DNA of 64,000 nucleotides from Erinaceus europaeus. Taxonomy: Eukaryota > Chordata > Mammalia > Eulipotyphla > Erinaceidae. Position numbers and translations under genes: made by a program. Of the stretch, positions 10,868-21,769 are shown piece after piece. The stretch covers positions 96,524,752 through 96,588,751 of the forward strand of contig NC_080171.1 in assembly GCF_950295315.1 (NCBI RefSeq), read 5' to 3'. The first letter of the stretch is position 1. Each line of letters begins with the position of its first letter. A model generated the notes under the pieces. It had not been told where the DNA came from. It saw nothing but the letters and a program-made list of their open reading frames with translations, and searched no databases.

Positions 10868-11099
10868 TTTTAAAAGAATATTTATTTATTGATTTCCTTT
10901 TGTTGCCATTGTTGTTTTATTGATGTAGTTATTATTGTTGTTATTGATGTCATTGTTGGATAGGACAGAGAGAAATGGAGAGAGGAGGGGAAGACAGAGG
11001 GGGAGAGAAAGACACCTGCAGACCTGCTTCACTGCTTGTCAAGTGACTCCCCTGCAGGTGGGGAGCCGGGGGTTCGAACTGGGATCCTTATGCTGGTCC
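10868..11099 (-). mobile_element. Type A SINE, 5'-truncated, first of a serial pair
   Basis: Bounded by AGTTTAGGTATTCTTT at 10852-10867 and 11100-11115. The head is lost between the A and B boxes. Confidence 0.93.
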
Positions 11100-11115
11100 A
11101 GTTTAGGTATTCTTT

Positions 11116-11397
11116 TTTTTTTTTAATATTTATTTTACTTATTTATTCCCTTTTGTTGCCCTTGTTGTTTTATTGTTGTAGTTATTGTTGTCGTTGTTGG
11201 ATAGGACAGAGAGAAATGGAGAGAGATGGGGAAGACAGAGAGGAGGAGAGAAAGATAGACACCTGCAGACCTGCTTCACCACCTGTGAAGCGACTCCCCT
11301 GCAGGTGGGGAGCCGGGGTTCGAACCGGGATCCTTATGCCGGTCCTTGTGCTTTGCGCCACCTGCGCTTAACCTGCTGCGCTACAGCCCGACTCCCC
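11116..11397 (-). mobile_element. Type A SINE, full length, second of a serial pair
   Basis: Bounded by the same 16-mer at 11100-11115 and 11398-11413. Nearly consensus, many CpGs kept (CGACTCC, GCGCCACCTGCGC), so young. Confidence 0.95.
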
Positions 11398-11523
11398 AGT
11401 TTAGGTATTCTTTAGAGACCAAGAATGGGAAGCTCTCCCTACTTCAGCAAGTTCACAGGGCTTCAGATGCCTTAAGACAAGCAAAATAACATTGTTCAAT
11501 AAGAGCATAAGAAAGCTCACACA

Positions 11524-11660
11524 CAGGCAGAGGTAGATAGCATAATGGTTATGCCAACAGACTGTCATGCCTGAGGCTTCGAAATCCCAGGTTCAGTCCC
11601 CTGCGCCACCATAAACCAGAGCTGATCAGTGCTCTGGTAAAAAAAAAAAAAAAAAAAAAA
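11524..11660 (+). mobile_element. Type D SINE
   Basis: TSD AAGAAAGCTCACACA at 11509-11523 and 11661-11675. Tail is an A-run of more than 20. Confidence 0.95.
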
Positions 11661-11734
11661 AAGAAAGCTCACACAGTATCAAGTACATGGCAAATCCTTA
11701 ATAAGTATTGAGCATGCTTATAAAAAAAACATCT

Positions 11735-11970
11735 CAAACCCGGTTCGAACCCCGGCCCTCCACCTGCAGGGGAGTCGCTTCACAGGCGGTGAAGCAGGTC
11801 TGCAGGTGTCTATCTTTCTCTCCTCCTCTCTGTCTTCCCCTCCTCTCTCCATTTCTCTCTGTCCTATCCAACAACGACAACAATAATAACTACAACAATA
11901 AAAGAACAAGGGCAACAAAAGGGAATAAATAAGTTAAATTAAATATTAAAAAATAAATAAATAAATAAAT
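11735..11970 (+). mobile_element. Type A SINE truncated at the B box
   Basis: Begins at CCCGGTTCGAACCCC, without A box. AAACATCTC occurs on both sides. Otherwise close to consensus. Confidence 0.9.
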
Positions 11971-12019
11971 AAACATCTCTCAGAAACTAGGTAAAATTTG
12001 ACATATTTAGAAAGACAAG

Positions 12020-12095
12020 ACTTTATTTTATTTTATTGCCACCAAGGTTATCACTGAGGCTCAGTGCCTGCACAATTCCACTGACCAGTGGCCTT
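12020..12095 (-). mobile_element. Type B SINE 3' module fragment
   Basis: Antisense GCCACCAAGGTTATCACTG and TCAGTGCCTGCAC only. Confidence 0.6.
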
Positions 12096-13020
12096 TTTTT
12101 AATGTTCTACGGCATATTTTCTTTTTATGGGGGGGGGGGGTTATGCTTTACAGTGCAGTCACTGACATGAGTACAATTTCATTATGTACCAGAACCCCAC
12201 AATTCTCTTCTGCCCCTCCCTCTCTCCTTCCTCAGAGTCCTTTGCTTTGCTGCAATATAACATGCCCAGTCCACATTCACTTTGTTCTTCTTCCCTGTCC
12301 CTACTTATTAAGTCCCATTAATAAGTGAGATCATTCAGTATTTGTCTTTCTCTCTATTATTATTTTCTTATTTTTCCCTTTTGTTGCCCTTGTTTACTGT
12401 CATTGTTATTGTTGTTATTGCTGTTGTTGTTGTTGTTGGGATAGGACAGAGAGAAATTGAGAGAGGAGAGAAAGACAGAGGGGGAGAGGAAGAGAGACAC
12501 CCGCAGACCTGCTTTCACCGCCTGTGAAGCGACTCCTTTGCAGGTTGTCTTTCTCTTTTTGCTTTATCTCCCTTAACATACCTTCAAGTTCCATGCAGGA
12601 CAACACAAAGGAGACCACTTCATAATTAACAGCTGAGTAACATTTAATTGTGTTTATATAGTACAATTTTTTTAGCCACTCATCCTGTTGTTGGACATCT
12701 GGGTTGCTTTCAGGTTTTGGCTAATGAAGTTGTGCTGCTAAGAGCCTACGTTTTCTTAAATCTCTTCTGTAGGTGCTTTTCTTTCCTTTGGGTAAATCCC
12801 CAGTAGAGAAAATGCTTGGTCACAGAGCAGGTTCGTTTCTAGTGTTCTGAGAAATCTCCATATTTCCTAAGAGATTTCTGCAAACAACCGGTTCATAGAG
12901 ATTTCTGTAGACTACTACCCCTTAGGTTGTCTATACATACTACCCGAATGTATAACTTTCTGCTCTTTGATGCATCTACTGTGCTACACAATGTTTAGCA
13001 TGTCTCTCTACCAAAACCAG
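12096..13020 (-). mobile_element. L1 3' UTR and ORF2 end, split by a SINE
   Basis: On the - strand, ORF2-end sequence (AACCCAGATGTCCAACAACA at about 12690-12710) runs into the UTR with its G-run at 12130. A type A SINE (12353-12545) interrupts it. Confidence 0.8.
12353..12545 (-). mobile_element. Type A SINE, 5'-truncated, inside L1
   Basis: TTGTCTTTCTCT flanks both sides (about 12341 and 12546). The head is missing from the CTGCAGG step onward. Confidence 0.92.
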
Positions 13021-13114
13021 AATTTTTAGTAGGCTGTGTGTGGAAATTCTCCCACAGGGTGGATCCTGACAGTACAGACGGCTGCGTAATCCTATTTGGG
13101 ACAGTGGCCATTTT

Positions 13115-13297
13115 TAAAAGTAAATATCAGGTGAGAGACAGAGAGATAGGGAGACAGAGACAGAAAAAGACGTTGCACCACTGCTCTACTACTCATAAAA
13201 TTACCCCCTGCAGGTGGTCTGTGTGGTATCGCAGGGCTTGAATGCAAATCTTCATTTTCGGTAAAGTGTGCGCTCTACTGTAGAGTGAGCACTTACT
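13115..13297 (-). mobile_element. Old SINE
   Basis: Antisense ACCCCCTGCAGGTGG and a diverged head GTGCTCACTCTACAGTAG. Confidence 0.65.
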
Positions 13298-13429
13298 AGT
13301 CGCTTTATCTTTTCTATGTAATATTTCAGATTTTTGCAAAAAACAATAAAATGAGCAAATACAGTCAGTGATTAAGTAGTGGTCAAGATTTTATCATTCT
13401 CTCCAGATATGATTCTTACTATTTCCCTT

Positions 13430-13554
13430 TCAAGGTGTAATTTACATAAAGTGAAAATTTTCAAGCTGAATTTTTACATATGCATACAGCTAACTACCAT
13501 CCAGATAACATTATGGAACATGTGCAGCACCAAGCCCACAAGATTCCCTTCCTA
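13430..13554 (+). mobile_element. Ancient L1 3' UTR fragment
   Basis: TTTACATATGCATACAGCTAACTACCATCCAG ... GAACATGTGCAGCACC follows the L1M-type UTR pattern (location in the element recalled, not aligned). Confidence 0.45.
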
Positions 13555-13830
13555 GGAGTCGGGTGGCAGCACAGCTGGTTAAACGCAGGTGGCGCAAAGC
13601 CCAAGGACCGGCGTAAGGATCCCGGTTCGAGCCCCCAGCTCCCCACCTGCAGGGGAGTCGCTTCACAGGCGGTGAAGCAGGTCTGCAGGTGTCTGTCTTT
13701 CTCTCCCCGTCTTCCTTTCCATTCTCAATTTCTCTCTGTCCTATTCAACAATGACAGCAATAACAACAACAACAGTAAGTACAACAATAAAACAAGGGCA
13801 ACAGAAGGGAATAAATATTTAAGAAAAATA
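13555..13830 (+). mobile_element. Type A SINE, full length
   Basis: Perfect 15-bp TSD AAGATTCCCTTCCTA (13540-13554, 13831-13845). CpGs kept in both promoter boxes. Confidence 0.96.
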
Positions 13831-13914
13831 AAGATTCCCTTCCTACCCACAAAAGTGTCTTATTTTAGAATTCAGCATTATTTTTCATGTATCAGGGTTT
13901 ACTTTTTCTTTTTT

Positions 13915-14070
13915 AAAAAAAATTATTTATTTATTTATTAATGAGAGAGATAGGAGGAGAGAGAAAGAACCAGTCATCACTCTGGTACATGTGCTGCCGG
14001 GGATAGAACTCAGGACCTCATTCATGCTTGAGAGTCTAGTGCCTTAGCCACTGCGCCACCTCCCGGACCA
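13915..14070 (-). mobile_element. Type E SINE
   Basis: Antisense CTCTGGTACATGTGCTG, GGACCTCATTCATGCTTG and head GTGGTCCGGGAGGTGGCGC (- strand). Confidence 0.9.
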
Positions 14071-14079
14071 CAGGGCTTA

Positions 14080-14287
14080 CTTTTTCTTTCTATTTACTTG
14101 ATAGGACACAAAAATCAAGAGTGGTGGTGGGGTAGATAGAAAAGCAGAGATAAAAGACAAGACGCCTAGAGACCTGCTTCACCGCTCATAAAGCATCCTC
14201 CATGCAGATGGGGAACAGGGGCTCGAACCCAGGTCCTTGTGCATAGTAATGTGTGCGCTAAACTAGGTGTACCACCACCAGCTCTCC
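14080..14287 (-). mobile_element. SINE, type C-like
   Basis: Antisense GGCTCGAACCCAGGTCC B box and head GGAGAGCTGGTGGTGGTAC (- strand). Directly follows the type E copy. Confidence 0.82.
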
Positions 14288-14544
14288 CCCCACCAAACTT
14301 CCCTATTTTCATAAATAATTTGCCAGCGTTTGTCTCAATCATATATATTTTGAGCACACTGATTCTATTAAGAAATATACATATTAGTGTCAGTACAACA
14401 ATTTAAAAAAAATACATTATCTAAAAAAGGGGAGAGACTAAATATCTAGAGTACACACAAGCAACACACAAAATGCACCACTTCAGGGGTATCACACATG
14501 CTGACAGACTCAATATCAAAAACAGAAGGAAAGAAAATGTATGA

Positions 14545-14692
14545 GTGAATTGGAAGACAGTTCATGTGAGGTACTGGGTTTGAGCTCCAATACCACACAC
14601 GAAAACTTTAGATGGCACTGGGGGAGCTCTAAGGACAGTGGAGCACTGCTGTGATGTCTCATTTGTCCATTTATCTAGTCCTCGCAAATAAA
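14545..14692 (+). mobile_element. Type F SINE, diverged
   Basis: GGAAGACAGTTCATGTGAGG with a GGGTTTGAGCTCC B-box remnant and CTGTGATGTCTCATTTG. 14288-14544 has nothing else. Confidence 0.5.
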
Positions 14693-14693
14693 G

Positions 14694-14990
14694 CATTTAT
14701 TTATTTATTTATTTATTTGCCTCCAGGGTTATTGCTGGGGTTTGGTGCATGCACGCACTACGAATCCACTGCTCCTGGAGGTCATTTTCCCCATTTTGTT
14801 GCCCTTATTGTTGTTATTACTATTGTCGTCATTGCTGTTGTTGTTGGACAGGACAGAGAAATCGAGAGATGGGGAAGACGGGAGAAAGAGACATCTGCAG
14901 ACCTGCTTCACCCCCTGCAGCTGGGGAGCTGGGGGCTCGAACCAAGATCCTTATGCTGGTCCTTGTGTTTTCCGGCTTAACTACCCCCTC
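14694..14990 (-). mobile_element. Type B SINE
   Basis: TTTATTTATTTATTTG tail, GCCTCCAGGGTTATTGC module, B box antisense GGGGGCTCGAACC. The head is partly lost. Confidence 0.9.
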
Positions 14991-15021
14991 AAATAAATCA
15001 TTTTAAAAAATGGGGTGAGGT

Positions 15022-15162
15022 GGTCCAGGAGGTGGCGCAGTGGATAAAGCATTGTATTCTCAACCTGAGGTCCTGAGTTCGATCTCCGGTAGCACAACTA
15101 CCAGAGTGATGTCTGGTTCTTTCCTCCTATCTTTCTCCTGAATAAGTAAATAATTCTTTTTA
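15022..15162 (+). mobile_element. Type E SINE
   Basis: Perfect 17-bp TSD AAAAAATGGGGTGAGGT (15005-15021, 15163-15179). Promoter boxes GGTGGCGCAGTGG and GAGTTCGATCTCC. Confidence 0.96.
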
Positions 15163-15239
15163 AAAAAATGGGGTGAGGTTACTTAGCAGAAAACAAAGAA
15201 AATGTAGATGATTTTTTTTTTTTAGGAGAAAGCCTATGT

Positions 15240-15655
15240 TCTGTATTTATATTTAAACATTTTTTTACATTTATGGTGGCTAATGGTTTATAGTACAGTG
15301 TTGACAGATGAGTACAGTTTATCTTGCCAAGATAGGTATCTAGAAAACATTCACCCCCCCCCCCACTTAGGTCCTTTTCCATCATCATGCAGTAGGACCT
15401 CAAGCTCCCCACCCACCCTACCCCCACTAGCAGCCCCCTCCCCTCCCTGCCCCTCCTTCCCTAGGGTCCGTTTCTTTAGTATAATACACCATATCTATCC
15501 AAGCTTTACTTTGTTTCCCTGTCCTGTTTTTGTTTCTTAAGTTCTACTTCTGAGTAAGATCATTCCATATTCATCCTTCTATTTTTGGCTAATCTCACTT
15601 AACGTGATTCTTTCAAGCTCCCCATCCATGAGGTGAAGGTGACTTTATTCTTTTT
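15240..15655 (-). mobile_element. L1 3' UTR, antisense
   Basis: Antisense counterpart of 1169-1530, with a C-run at 15353-15364 and CTAATCTCACTTAACGTG at the ORF2-UTR junction. Confidence 0.8.
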
Positions 15656-15664
15656 TATTTAAAT

Positions 15665-15950
15665 TTTAAATATTTATTTATTTATTCCCTTTTGTTGCCC
15701 TTATTGTTTTATTGTTGTAGTTATTATCGTTGTTGTTATTGATGTCGTCACTGTTGGACAGGACAGAGAGAAATGGAGAGAGGAGGGAAGACGGAGAGGG
15801 GGGAGAGAAAGACACCTGCAGACCTGCTTCACCGCCTGTGAAGCGACTCCCCTGCAGGTGGGGAGTCAGGGCTCGAACCGGGATCCTTAAGCCAGTCTTT
15901 GTGCTTTGTGCCACATGTGCTTAACCCGCTGTGCTACAGCCTGACTCCCA
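15665..15950 (-). mobile_element. Type A SINE, full length
   Basis: Ends at the head GGAGTCAGGCTGTAGCACAG (- strand). B box antisense GGGCTCGAACC intact. Confidence 0.93.
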
Positions 15951-15956
15951 ATTTTA

Positions 15957-15958
<2 letters not shown>

Positions 15959-16001
<43 letters not shown>
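15959..16001. repeat. (CA)n microsatellite
   Basis: About 21 CA units next to the SINE head. Confidence 0.97.
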
Positions 16002-16002
<1 letters not shown>

Positions 16003-16148
16003 TACAACTAAACAACTTTTAAGAAAACTTACTGAAAATCTGAACTCATGTTAATTTTCATGTGTTAATAAATCTATCCTGACTATATTCTCATTTTATT
16101 CAAAAACATTTAAAGGCCATGCTTCCATGCTTAGAAGCTGACATTCTA

Positions 16149-16416
16149 GGAGTCAGATGGTAGCGCAGCGTGTTAAGCGCACATGGCACGAAGCTCAAGA
16201 ACAGGCCTAAGGATCCCAGTTCCAGCCCTGGGCTCCCCATCTGCAGGGGAGCAGCTTCACAGGTGGTGAAGCAGGTCTGCAGGTGTCTATCCTTCTCCCT
16301 CTCTTCCCCTCCTCTCTCTGTCCTCTATCTAACAATGACGACATCAGTAACAACAATAATAACTATAAGGGCAGCAAAAGGGAAAAATCAATTTAAAAAA
16401 AATATATATATATATA
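16149..16416 (+). mobile_element. Type A SINE
   Basis: AGGAGTCAGATGGTAGCGCA head. Near-TSD GCTGACATTCT / GCTAGCATTCT. Ends in (AT)n. Confidence 0.9.
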
Positions 16417-16689
16417 TGCTAGCATTCTTGCAAAATGTGCCAGATCCTCTCCTGCATAGTCTTAACTCCTACTAGAAGTTCTTAAATGCTTAGCTAACAA
16501 TTCATTAAAAGATAGGCCCTAACTGACAACTCCTCCAAATTATATTATCTGAGAGCCACCACTACAAAGCCAGAGGGCACTGTAACCAACACTAACAGTA
16601 TGAACAAAAGTTTTTGTTACCTATTTCAAACAATTTTCTACTCTTAAAGTTTAAAATAAGATATTTAACCTTAACATCCTAAAAAAATC

Positions 16690-16795
16690 TTATGCCTGAG
16701 GCTTTGAAGTCCCAGGTTTAATCCCCCACACTGGCATAAGCCAGAGCAGAGCAGTGGTCTGATAACAATGAATTAAGAAAATAAAGAAAGAAAAG
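16690..16795 (+). mobile_element. Type D SINE, 5'-truncated
   Basis: Starts at TCTTATGCCTGAGGC. AAAGAAAAG tail. Confidence 0.8.
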
Positions 16796-17075
16796 GGAGT
16801 CGAGGTGCAGCACAGTGGGTTAAGCACACGTGGCGCAAAGTCAAAGAACAGGCTTAAGGATCCTGGTTCGAGCCCCTGGCTCCCACCTGCAGGGGCATCA
16901 CTTCACAGGTGATAAAGCAGGTCTGCAGGTCTTTCTCCTTCCCACCCCACCCCCAGCTTCCCCTCCTCTCTCCATTTCTCTCTGTCCTATCCAACAACGA
17001 CATAAATAATAACAACTACAACAACAATAAAACAACAAGGGCAACTAAAGGGAAAATAAACTAAAGAAAAACAAG
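16796..17075 (+). mobile_element. Type A SINE
   Basis: GGGAGTCGAGGTGCAGCACA head with an altered A box. B box GGTTCGAGCCCC intact. Confidence 0.92.
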
Positions 17076-17389
17076 ATGCACATTGTAACTTCTAGAACTG
17101 AGTATAAAGTTGTTCACACAACAAAAAAAATTAACTGAGTTTATTTGAAGTTTATATTTAAGTACTTCAAGTTATATACTATTTATTTAAAAATACATTA
17201 AGCAAGGAACACGACTTACACCTTAAAAATTTATGAAGTGCCTGATGAACACCTAACCAAAATGATTGTTTTTACTAAGCTTGTACTATATAGTAGGAAA
17301 AATATTAAACCATGCATACAATTATAACACAAGCTAGAAGGAACACTATGAGAAATGCTACAGAACATGGGGAAAAGAAAACTGGGGAT
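17076..17389. other. Unique AT-rich DNA
   Basis: No gene, repeat or conserved-looking block recognised in these 310 bases. Confidence 0.4.
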
Positions 17390-17637
17390 AAATCTGGGCT
17401 TTGTGACTGCATGACAAAGTCCACCACTCCTGGCGCACCCCCCTCCCCTTTTTGGATAGAAATAGAAAGGAGCACAGGACAGGGGGGTGGGGGTGTAGAG
17501 AAGGAGAAAGAATGAAAGACAGCCTGGCTTCAGCACTCATGAAGACAGCCCCTCACAGTTGGAGAGCAGGGACTTAAACTTGGGTCTTTGTGCAGGGTAA
17601 TGTGTGTGCTCTACCAGGTGTACCACCACCTATACCC
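17390..17637 (-). mobile_element. Old type B-like SINE
   Basis: Antisense CATGACAAAGTCCACCACTC and head GGTGGTGGTACACCTGGTAG (- strand). Confidence 0.7.
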
Positions 17638-17654
17638 TATGCCAGGTATTTGCA

Positions 17655-17820
17655 TATAATTGCTTTCATTCCTACAATAACTCCATGATGTATAAAGGAT
17701 TAATTACTAACCTCCATTTTGCAGATGAGAAATGAAGGCTAAACTACTCACTAAAAGTTACACCGCTACTAACTGGCAGTACAAGGATTTGAAAACTTCA
17801 CACTTTGAACAGAGATATAA
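17655..17820 (-). mobile_element. MIR
   Basis: CCATTTTGCAGATGAGAAAT ... ACTGGCAGTACAAGG is the MIR core read on the - strand. Confidence 0.65.
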
Positions 17821-17859
17821 CAGCAAAAAAAAAAAAAAAGTTCTCATAACATTTGTGTA

Positions 17860-18840
17860 GCCGTCGCCATCATGGTGGCATGTATAGAAATAGAGGGACT
17901 ATGATTCTGTCCCAATAAACTTCAGATAAAGACATTACAAACACTAGCCTGTATGGCAGGCAGCACAAATTTAGTACGACACAGAAGAGCCAGCAGATAA
18001 GGAGGGAGATGCGTTAGACATTTGCCTCTCTTCCTTAGCCATCCAGCATCTCTAACCATTACCCATTAAAAAGAACTGACAGGAGTCAAGGGTTAAGGAT
18101 TCATCACTGACATACAGAAGAGGCAGTGAAAACTCTTGACAGATGTTCTCCAAGCTTAACTCGTCTACTATGCAAACTAACCTCCACCCTCAGTCCTCCT
18201 GGCTTTTTCACATGGATTCTTGACAAGAGCTATCATTAGTGTCCTAACTCTACATGTTTTAGGTTGATGATATGTGTCAGACCTTGATTCCTGTTGCTAC
18301 TTCTGCCTGCCAACTCAGAAAAGACTTCCATAATGCCTTTGGCTTTTGTAAAATACCCTCAACTCACAAGACAGCAGCTGACACCAACTCCTCATGAAGA
18401 TGGACAGTTGGCCAATAGCCCAAGCTGAAGTGGACCTGAAGGTCCTTGATCTTTACAGAAATCACCCTTCCTTCTCACTGACAATTAAATTCTTCCCCAG
18501 AGAGGAGCCAGAGGTTTTGCAAGCCTCTTCCATGCAGTGGAAGAGGAATCACTTTTGATTAGAGAAAAGTGCTGAAGTATTGCATCAGCTAATAAATGTC
18601 AGAGCCTGGAGGGTCTTCACAGAGTTTTGATCATCTACAATTAGTTCTCATCTTATACCACGAACAACTTTTAAGCTAGCACCATTCAGCACTGCTGACG
18701 TAGTCAAATGCTTCCAGTCAGCACCAAATACAAGTCTGCAGTAGTTCTGAATGTATCCTGAATGTGAAGATGTTTGACCTGCTAGATGACTAAGTATTCT
18801 GCATATCAACAGGAACCTTCTACAGAAAGCCTAATTTTTT
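17860..18840. other. Unassigned unique block upstream of the miR-181 cluster
   Basis: Nearly 1 kb without SINEs, beginning after an A-run with GTAGCCGTCGCCATCATGG. Composition is mixed and less AT-rich than the surroundings. No open frame with recognisable protein. It could be an old retrocopy, a decayed repeat, or an exon or enhancer of the + strand host lncRNA, 4 kb before mir-181a-2. Confidence 0.4.
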
Positions 18841-18869
18841 AAGATAGAGAGGTACTGTTGCACATGTGT

Positions 18870-18903
<34 letters not shown>
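18870..18903. repeat. (CA)n microsatellite
   Basis: About 16 CA units. Confidence 0.95.
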
Positions 18904-18905
<2 letters not shown>

Positions 18906-19021
18906 TCAAGAATTTCAATTTCAACCCTGTTGTGTGACCTAAGGTCTTTGCTTCAAAATCATTTTCTCATAAGATCTAGCCTAAATCAGTGATTCTGAAG
19001 AGTCCATTAAATGACAACATT

Positions 19022-19288
19022 AGGGAGTCAGGTGGTAGCTCGTGTTAAGCACAGGTGGCGCAAAGCGCCAAGGACCGGCTTAAGGATCCCGGTTCGAGCC
19101 CCTGACTCCCCCCACCTGCAGGGGAGTCGCTTCACAGGAGGTGAAGCAGGTCTGCAGGTGTCGCTCTTTCTCTCCCCCTGTCTTCCCCTCCTCTCTCCAT
19201 TTCTCTCTGTCCTATCCAACAACGACAACATCAATAACTACAATAAAACAAGGGCAATAAAAGGGAAGAAATAAATATATTTTTAAAA
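19022..19288 (+). mobile_element. Type A SINE
   Basis: The head lost part of its A box (GGTAGCTCGTGTTAAGC). B box GGTTCGAGCCCC intact. Confidence 0.92.
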
Positions 19289-19330
19289 GACATTAGAAAT
19301 TTATTTTCAAGAAATAAAAAATGAAATACC

Positions 19331-19413
19331 TGGCCCAGGGAGACAGCTTAGTGGTAGTATCACATGCATAAAAGCCCAGGGTTAAATTCCTGGTATGGCA
19401 TTAAAAAAAAAAA
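19331..19413 (+). mobile_element. Type F SINE, short
   Basis: GGGAGACAGCTTAGTGGTAG and GGGTTAAATTCCTGG, ending in A15. Confidence 0.65.
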
Positions 19414-19418
19414 AAAAG

Positions 19419-19560
19419 AGGGTCAGGGAGATAGCGCACCAGAGGCAGAACACATGATCTGCCTGCCACATGTGCAGCCCAGGTTCAAGCCCTAGCATCA
19501 TACGGGAAGTGCTGTGGCACTGTAGTTTCCTCCTCCCCACCTCCTGCCCACCTGTACCAC
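19419..19560 (+). mobile_element. Type F SINE
   Basis: GGGTCAGGGAGATAGCGCAC head and GGTTCAAGCCCTAGC B box. Confidence 0.65.
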
Positions 19561-19689
19561 CCTGTTAATCTACAGTTTTTCACTGTGTTTGTATGCCTGT
19601 ATTTAGGGAACCAGTCCACAGCTTCCCAGATTTTTTTTTTTAATATTACCTAGCTTAATCCTCATACAAGGTATGAGCCCCAGAGATAA

Positions 19690-19795
19690 CCCTGGTACAA
19701 GGCCCTGGGTTTGAGTGCTGATATTGTATGTCAACACTATGGACTTCATAACTGGTGGAGTGATAACCCTGGAGACAAAAATTAATAAATTGATC
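19690..19795 (+). mobile_element. SINE 3' fragment
   Basis: GGAGTGATAACCCTGGAGAC matches the type B 3' end. The upstream part is diverged. Confidence 0.5.
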
Positions 19796-19799
19796 AATT

Positions 19800-19960
19800 T
19801 TTTAAAAGGAACCAAACTGTCTCTAAGATTTTATGAGAACTATGGTGGTTATGGGGAGAGGGATGCACAAGCATGGACACCATATGCAACTATTCTATGG
19901 TACTGAAGGCACCTGGGAACCTTTGGTGTTGTGGTCTTGGTACTGGTGTGTCTCCCACCC
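19800..19960 (+). mobile_element. L1-type 3' UTR fragment
   Basis: ACTGTCTCTAAGATTTTATGAGAACTATGGTGG is repeated at 39815 and 46390. Confidence 0.6.
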
Positions 19961-20157
19961 CACCCCATCCCCAAGAAAAACGGGAGGTAGTTTGTAGTAG
20001 GAAAGTCCTGAGATGACTAAATAAACCCATAAAAGAGTTCTTAACACTAAGAACAAAACAGATTAGCTAGGATGTTTTGACAGTGGATGATGTGATTAAT
20101 TTACTGTACAATGTAAATAGTTTACATTCCCAACAAATTCTCAGTGGCTGACTTAAA

Positions 20158-20384
20158 AAAATTTTTTTAAATTGCTGTTATAGATTTGGCTAGGACTGAG
20201 AGAAATTGAGAGAGGAGCAGAAGGCAGAGCAGGAGAGAAAGACACCTGTAGACCTGCTTCACCGCCTGTGAAGTGACCCCTCCCTCCCCTGCAGGTGGGG
20301 AGCCAGGGGCTTGAACTGGGATTCTTACTCCCATCTGCGTACTTTGTGCCATGTGCGCTTAACCCACTACACTACCACCTGGCC
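20158..20384 (-). mobile_element. Type A SINE
   Basis: Antisense body and B box GGGGCTTGAACTGGG. Flanks TGGCTGACTT / TGGCTGATTT. 19961-20157 shows nothing. Confidence 0.9.
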
Positions 20385-20504
20385 CCCTGGCTGATTTGTT
20401 TTAATGTGTAGTATCTGGCTGCTCTAAAAATAAACTTGAGAACTGTCAACCTTTAATATTTAAACGTAAAGCAAATGATAATAACTCTTCTTGATTAAAG
20501 ATTA

Positions 20505-20590
20505 ACCTCGATGGGTGAAAGAGCTTGCCTGGACAGTGTGCTGCTTCAGGGCTATGGGGCTTCTCTCTGCCTTAAAAAAAAATTATTTAA
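20505..20590 (+). mobile_element. Type F SINE, short
   Basis: GATGGGTGAAAGAGCTTGCC and TTCTCTCTGCC, then A-run. Confidence 0.4.
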
Positions 20591-20983
20591 TTAAAAAATT
20601 AAAATTAACCTTAATTCTGCCAGCAGTTCTAGTAAGACCTTTTCCTACTGAGCACTGCTGAATCCCTCCCCACTATAAACAATATTCCGGACAGTTCTTA
20701 ACAGTTAATTCTCTTTCCATCAAGGATATTAACTACCAAAGGGGGGGGGGGTAACTATATCTGCAATGCACTGATATTCTTCAGTCAAAAACAAAGATGT
20801 CTGACATTTTAGTTACTCTCTCAAAGCTTACTTAAAAAAAAAAAAGTGAGTTTCCTACTAAGTAAGTTCATTTCTTTTTTCAATATGGGAAACAACTTGT
20901 AGACTATTATTTAACTGCAATGACAGATGACTCATGATCTTAAGTCTCAGGGAAATGCCCAATTATAGAGGTGAAAAAAAATT
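20591..20983. other. Unique AT-rich DNA
   Basis: A G10 run at 20741-20750 is the only landmark. Confidence 0.4.
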
Positions 20984-20998
20984 AAGATTATTTTATTG

Positions 20999-21198
20999 AG
21001 GGGCTGGGTGGTGGCACACCTGGTTGAGTGCATGTATTACAAGGACCCAGGTTCGAGCCCCCAGTCCCCACCTGCAGGGGGAAAGCTTTACGGTGGTGAA
21101 GCAGGGCTGCAGGTGTCTCTCTCTCTATCACTCCCCTCCCTCTTGTTTTCTGGCTGTCTCTATCCAATAAATAATTTTTAAAGTCTATTTTTAAAAAA
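20999..21198 (+). mobile_element. Type C SINE
   Basis: Perfect TSD AAGATTATTTTATTG (20984-20998, 21199-21213). Confidence 0.95.
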
Positions 21199-21500
21199 AA
21201 GATTATTTTATTGGAGAAATACTGGCTTACAAGACTGTCGTCACAAATACAGATTCGCTTCTCTCTAGGTTGGATTAGCAACATACCATACCCTCTCCCT
21301 CCACCACAGAGCGCTATGCCCCCAACCCTCTGTCAGTCTCCTCCTGCCTCTTCCCTTTATAGTCCTGGCTCAACAGGCCAGACCCAATCAAAGTCTCACC
21401 CTGTCTATTTCCATTGTTTCTTAAGACTGAGATCATCCGATATTCATCCTCTTCTGACTAGCTTATTTCATGTTTCATATTCCTTTATAAAACATATCAC
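21199..21500 (-). mobile_element. L1 3' UTR, antisense
   Basis: Same layout as 15240-15655 (pyrimidine-rich, GATCATCCGATATTCATCC), more diverged. Confidence 0.65.
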
Positions 21501-21649
21501 CTATATACCAACCTACTATTTTTAGAGGCAAATAAGAGAGGTTATTAACATGTTTAATTTAGGACTATACTGAAGGTTCTATCCCCAAGTATGTAACAGT
21601 AAGTTTTCTAGTAGACCTGGGAGAAGGCAGTATGATCAGTAAGCTATTC

Positions 21650-21745
21650 AATCACAAAACACAGTATTCAAATTCTAATTTATAACCTTGGCTCTTGGTT
21701 ATTAACTTTGGGAAAATCACTAAACATTTCTCTCTAAAAACTTTC
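21650..21745 (+). mobile_element. MIR fragment
   Basis: ATTCAAATTCTAATTTATAACC ... CTTTGGGAAAATCACTAAAC follows the MIR 5' core. Confidence 0.5.
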
Positions 21746-21769
21746 TTTCATTCTTTTTGTTGTTTTTTT

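Noticed and set aside
11185..11415. Recurrent protein-like frame DRTERNGERRGRQ ... CFTACEATPLQVGS on many sites and both strands
   Set aside because: It is the conceptual translation of the type A SINE body, recurring because the SINE recurs. No start, splice or family supports a protein.
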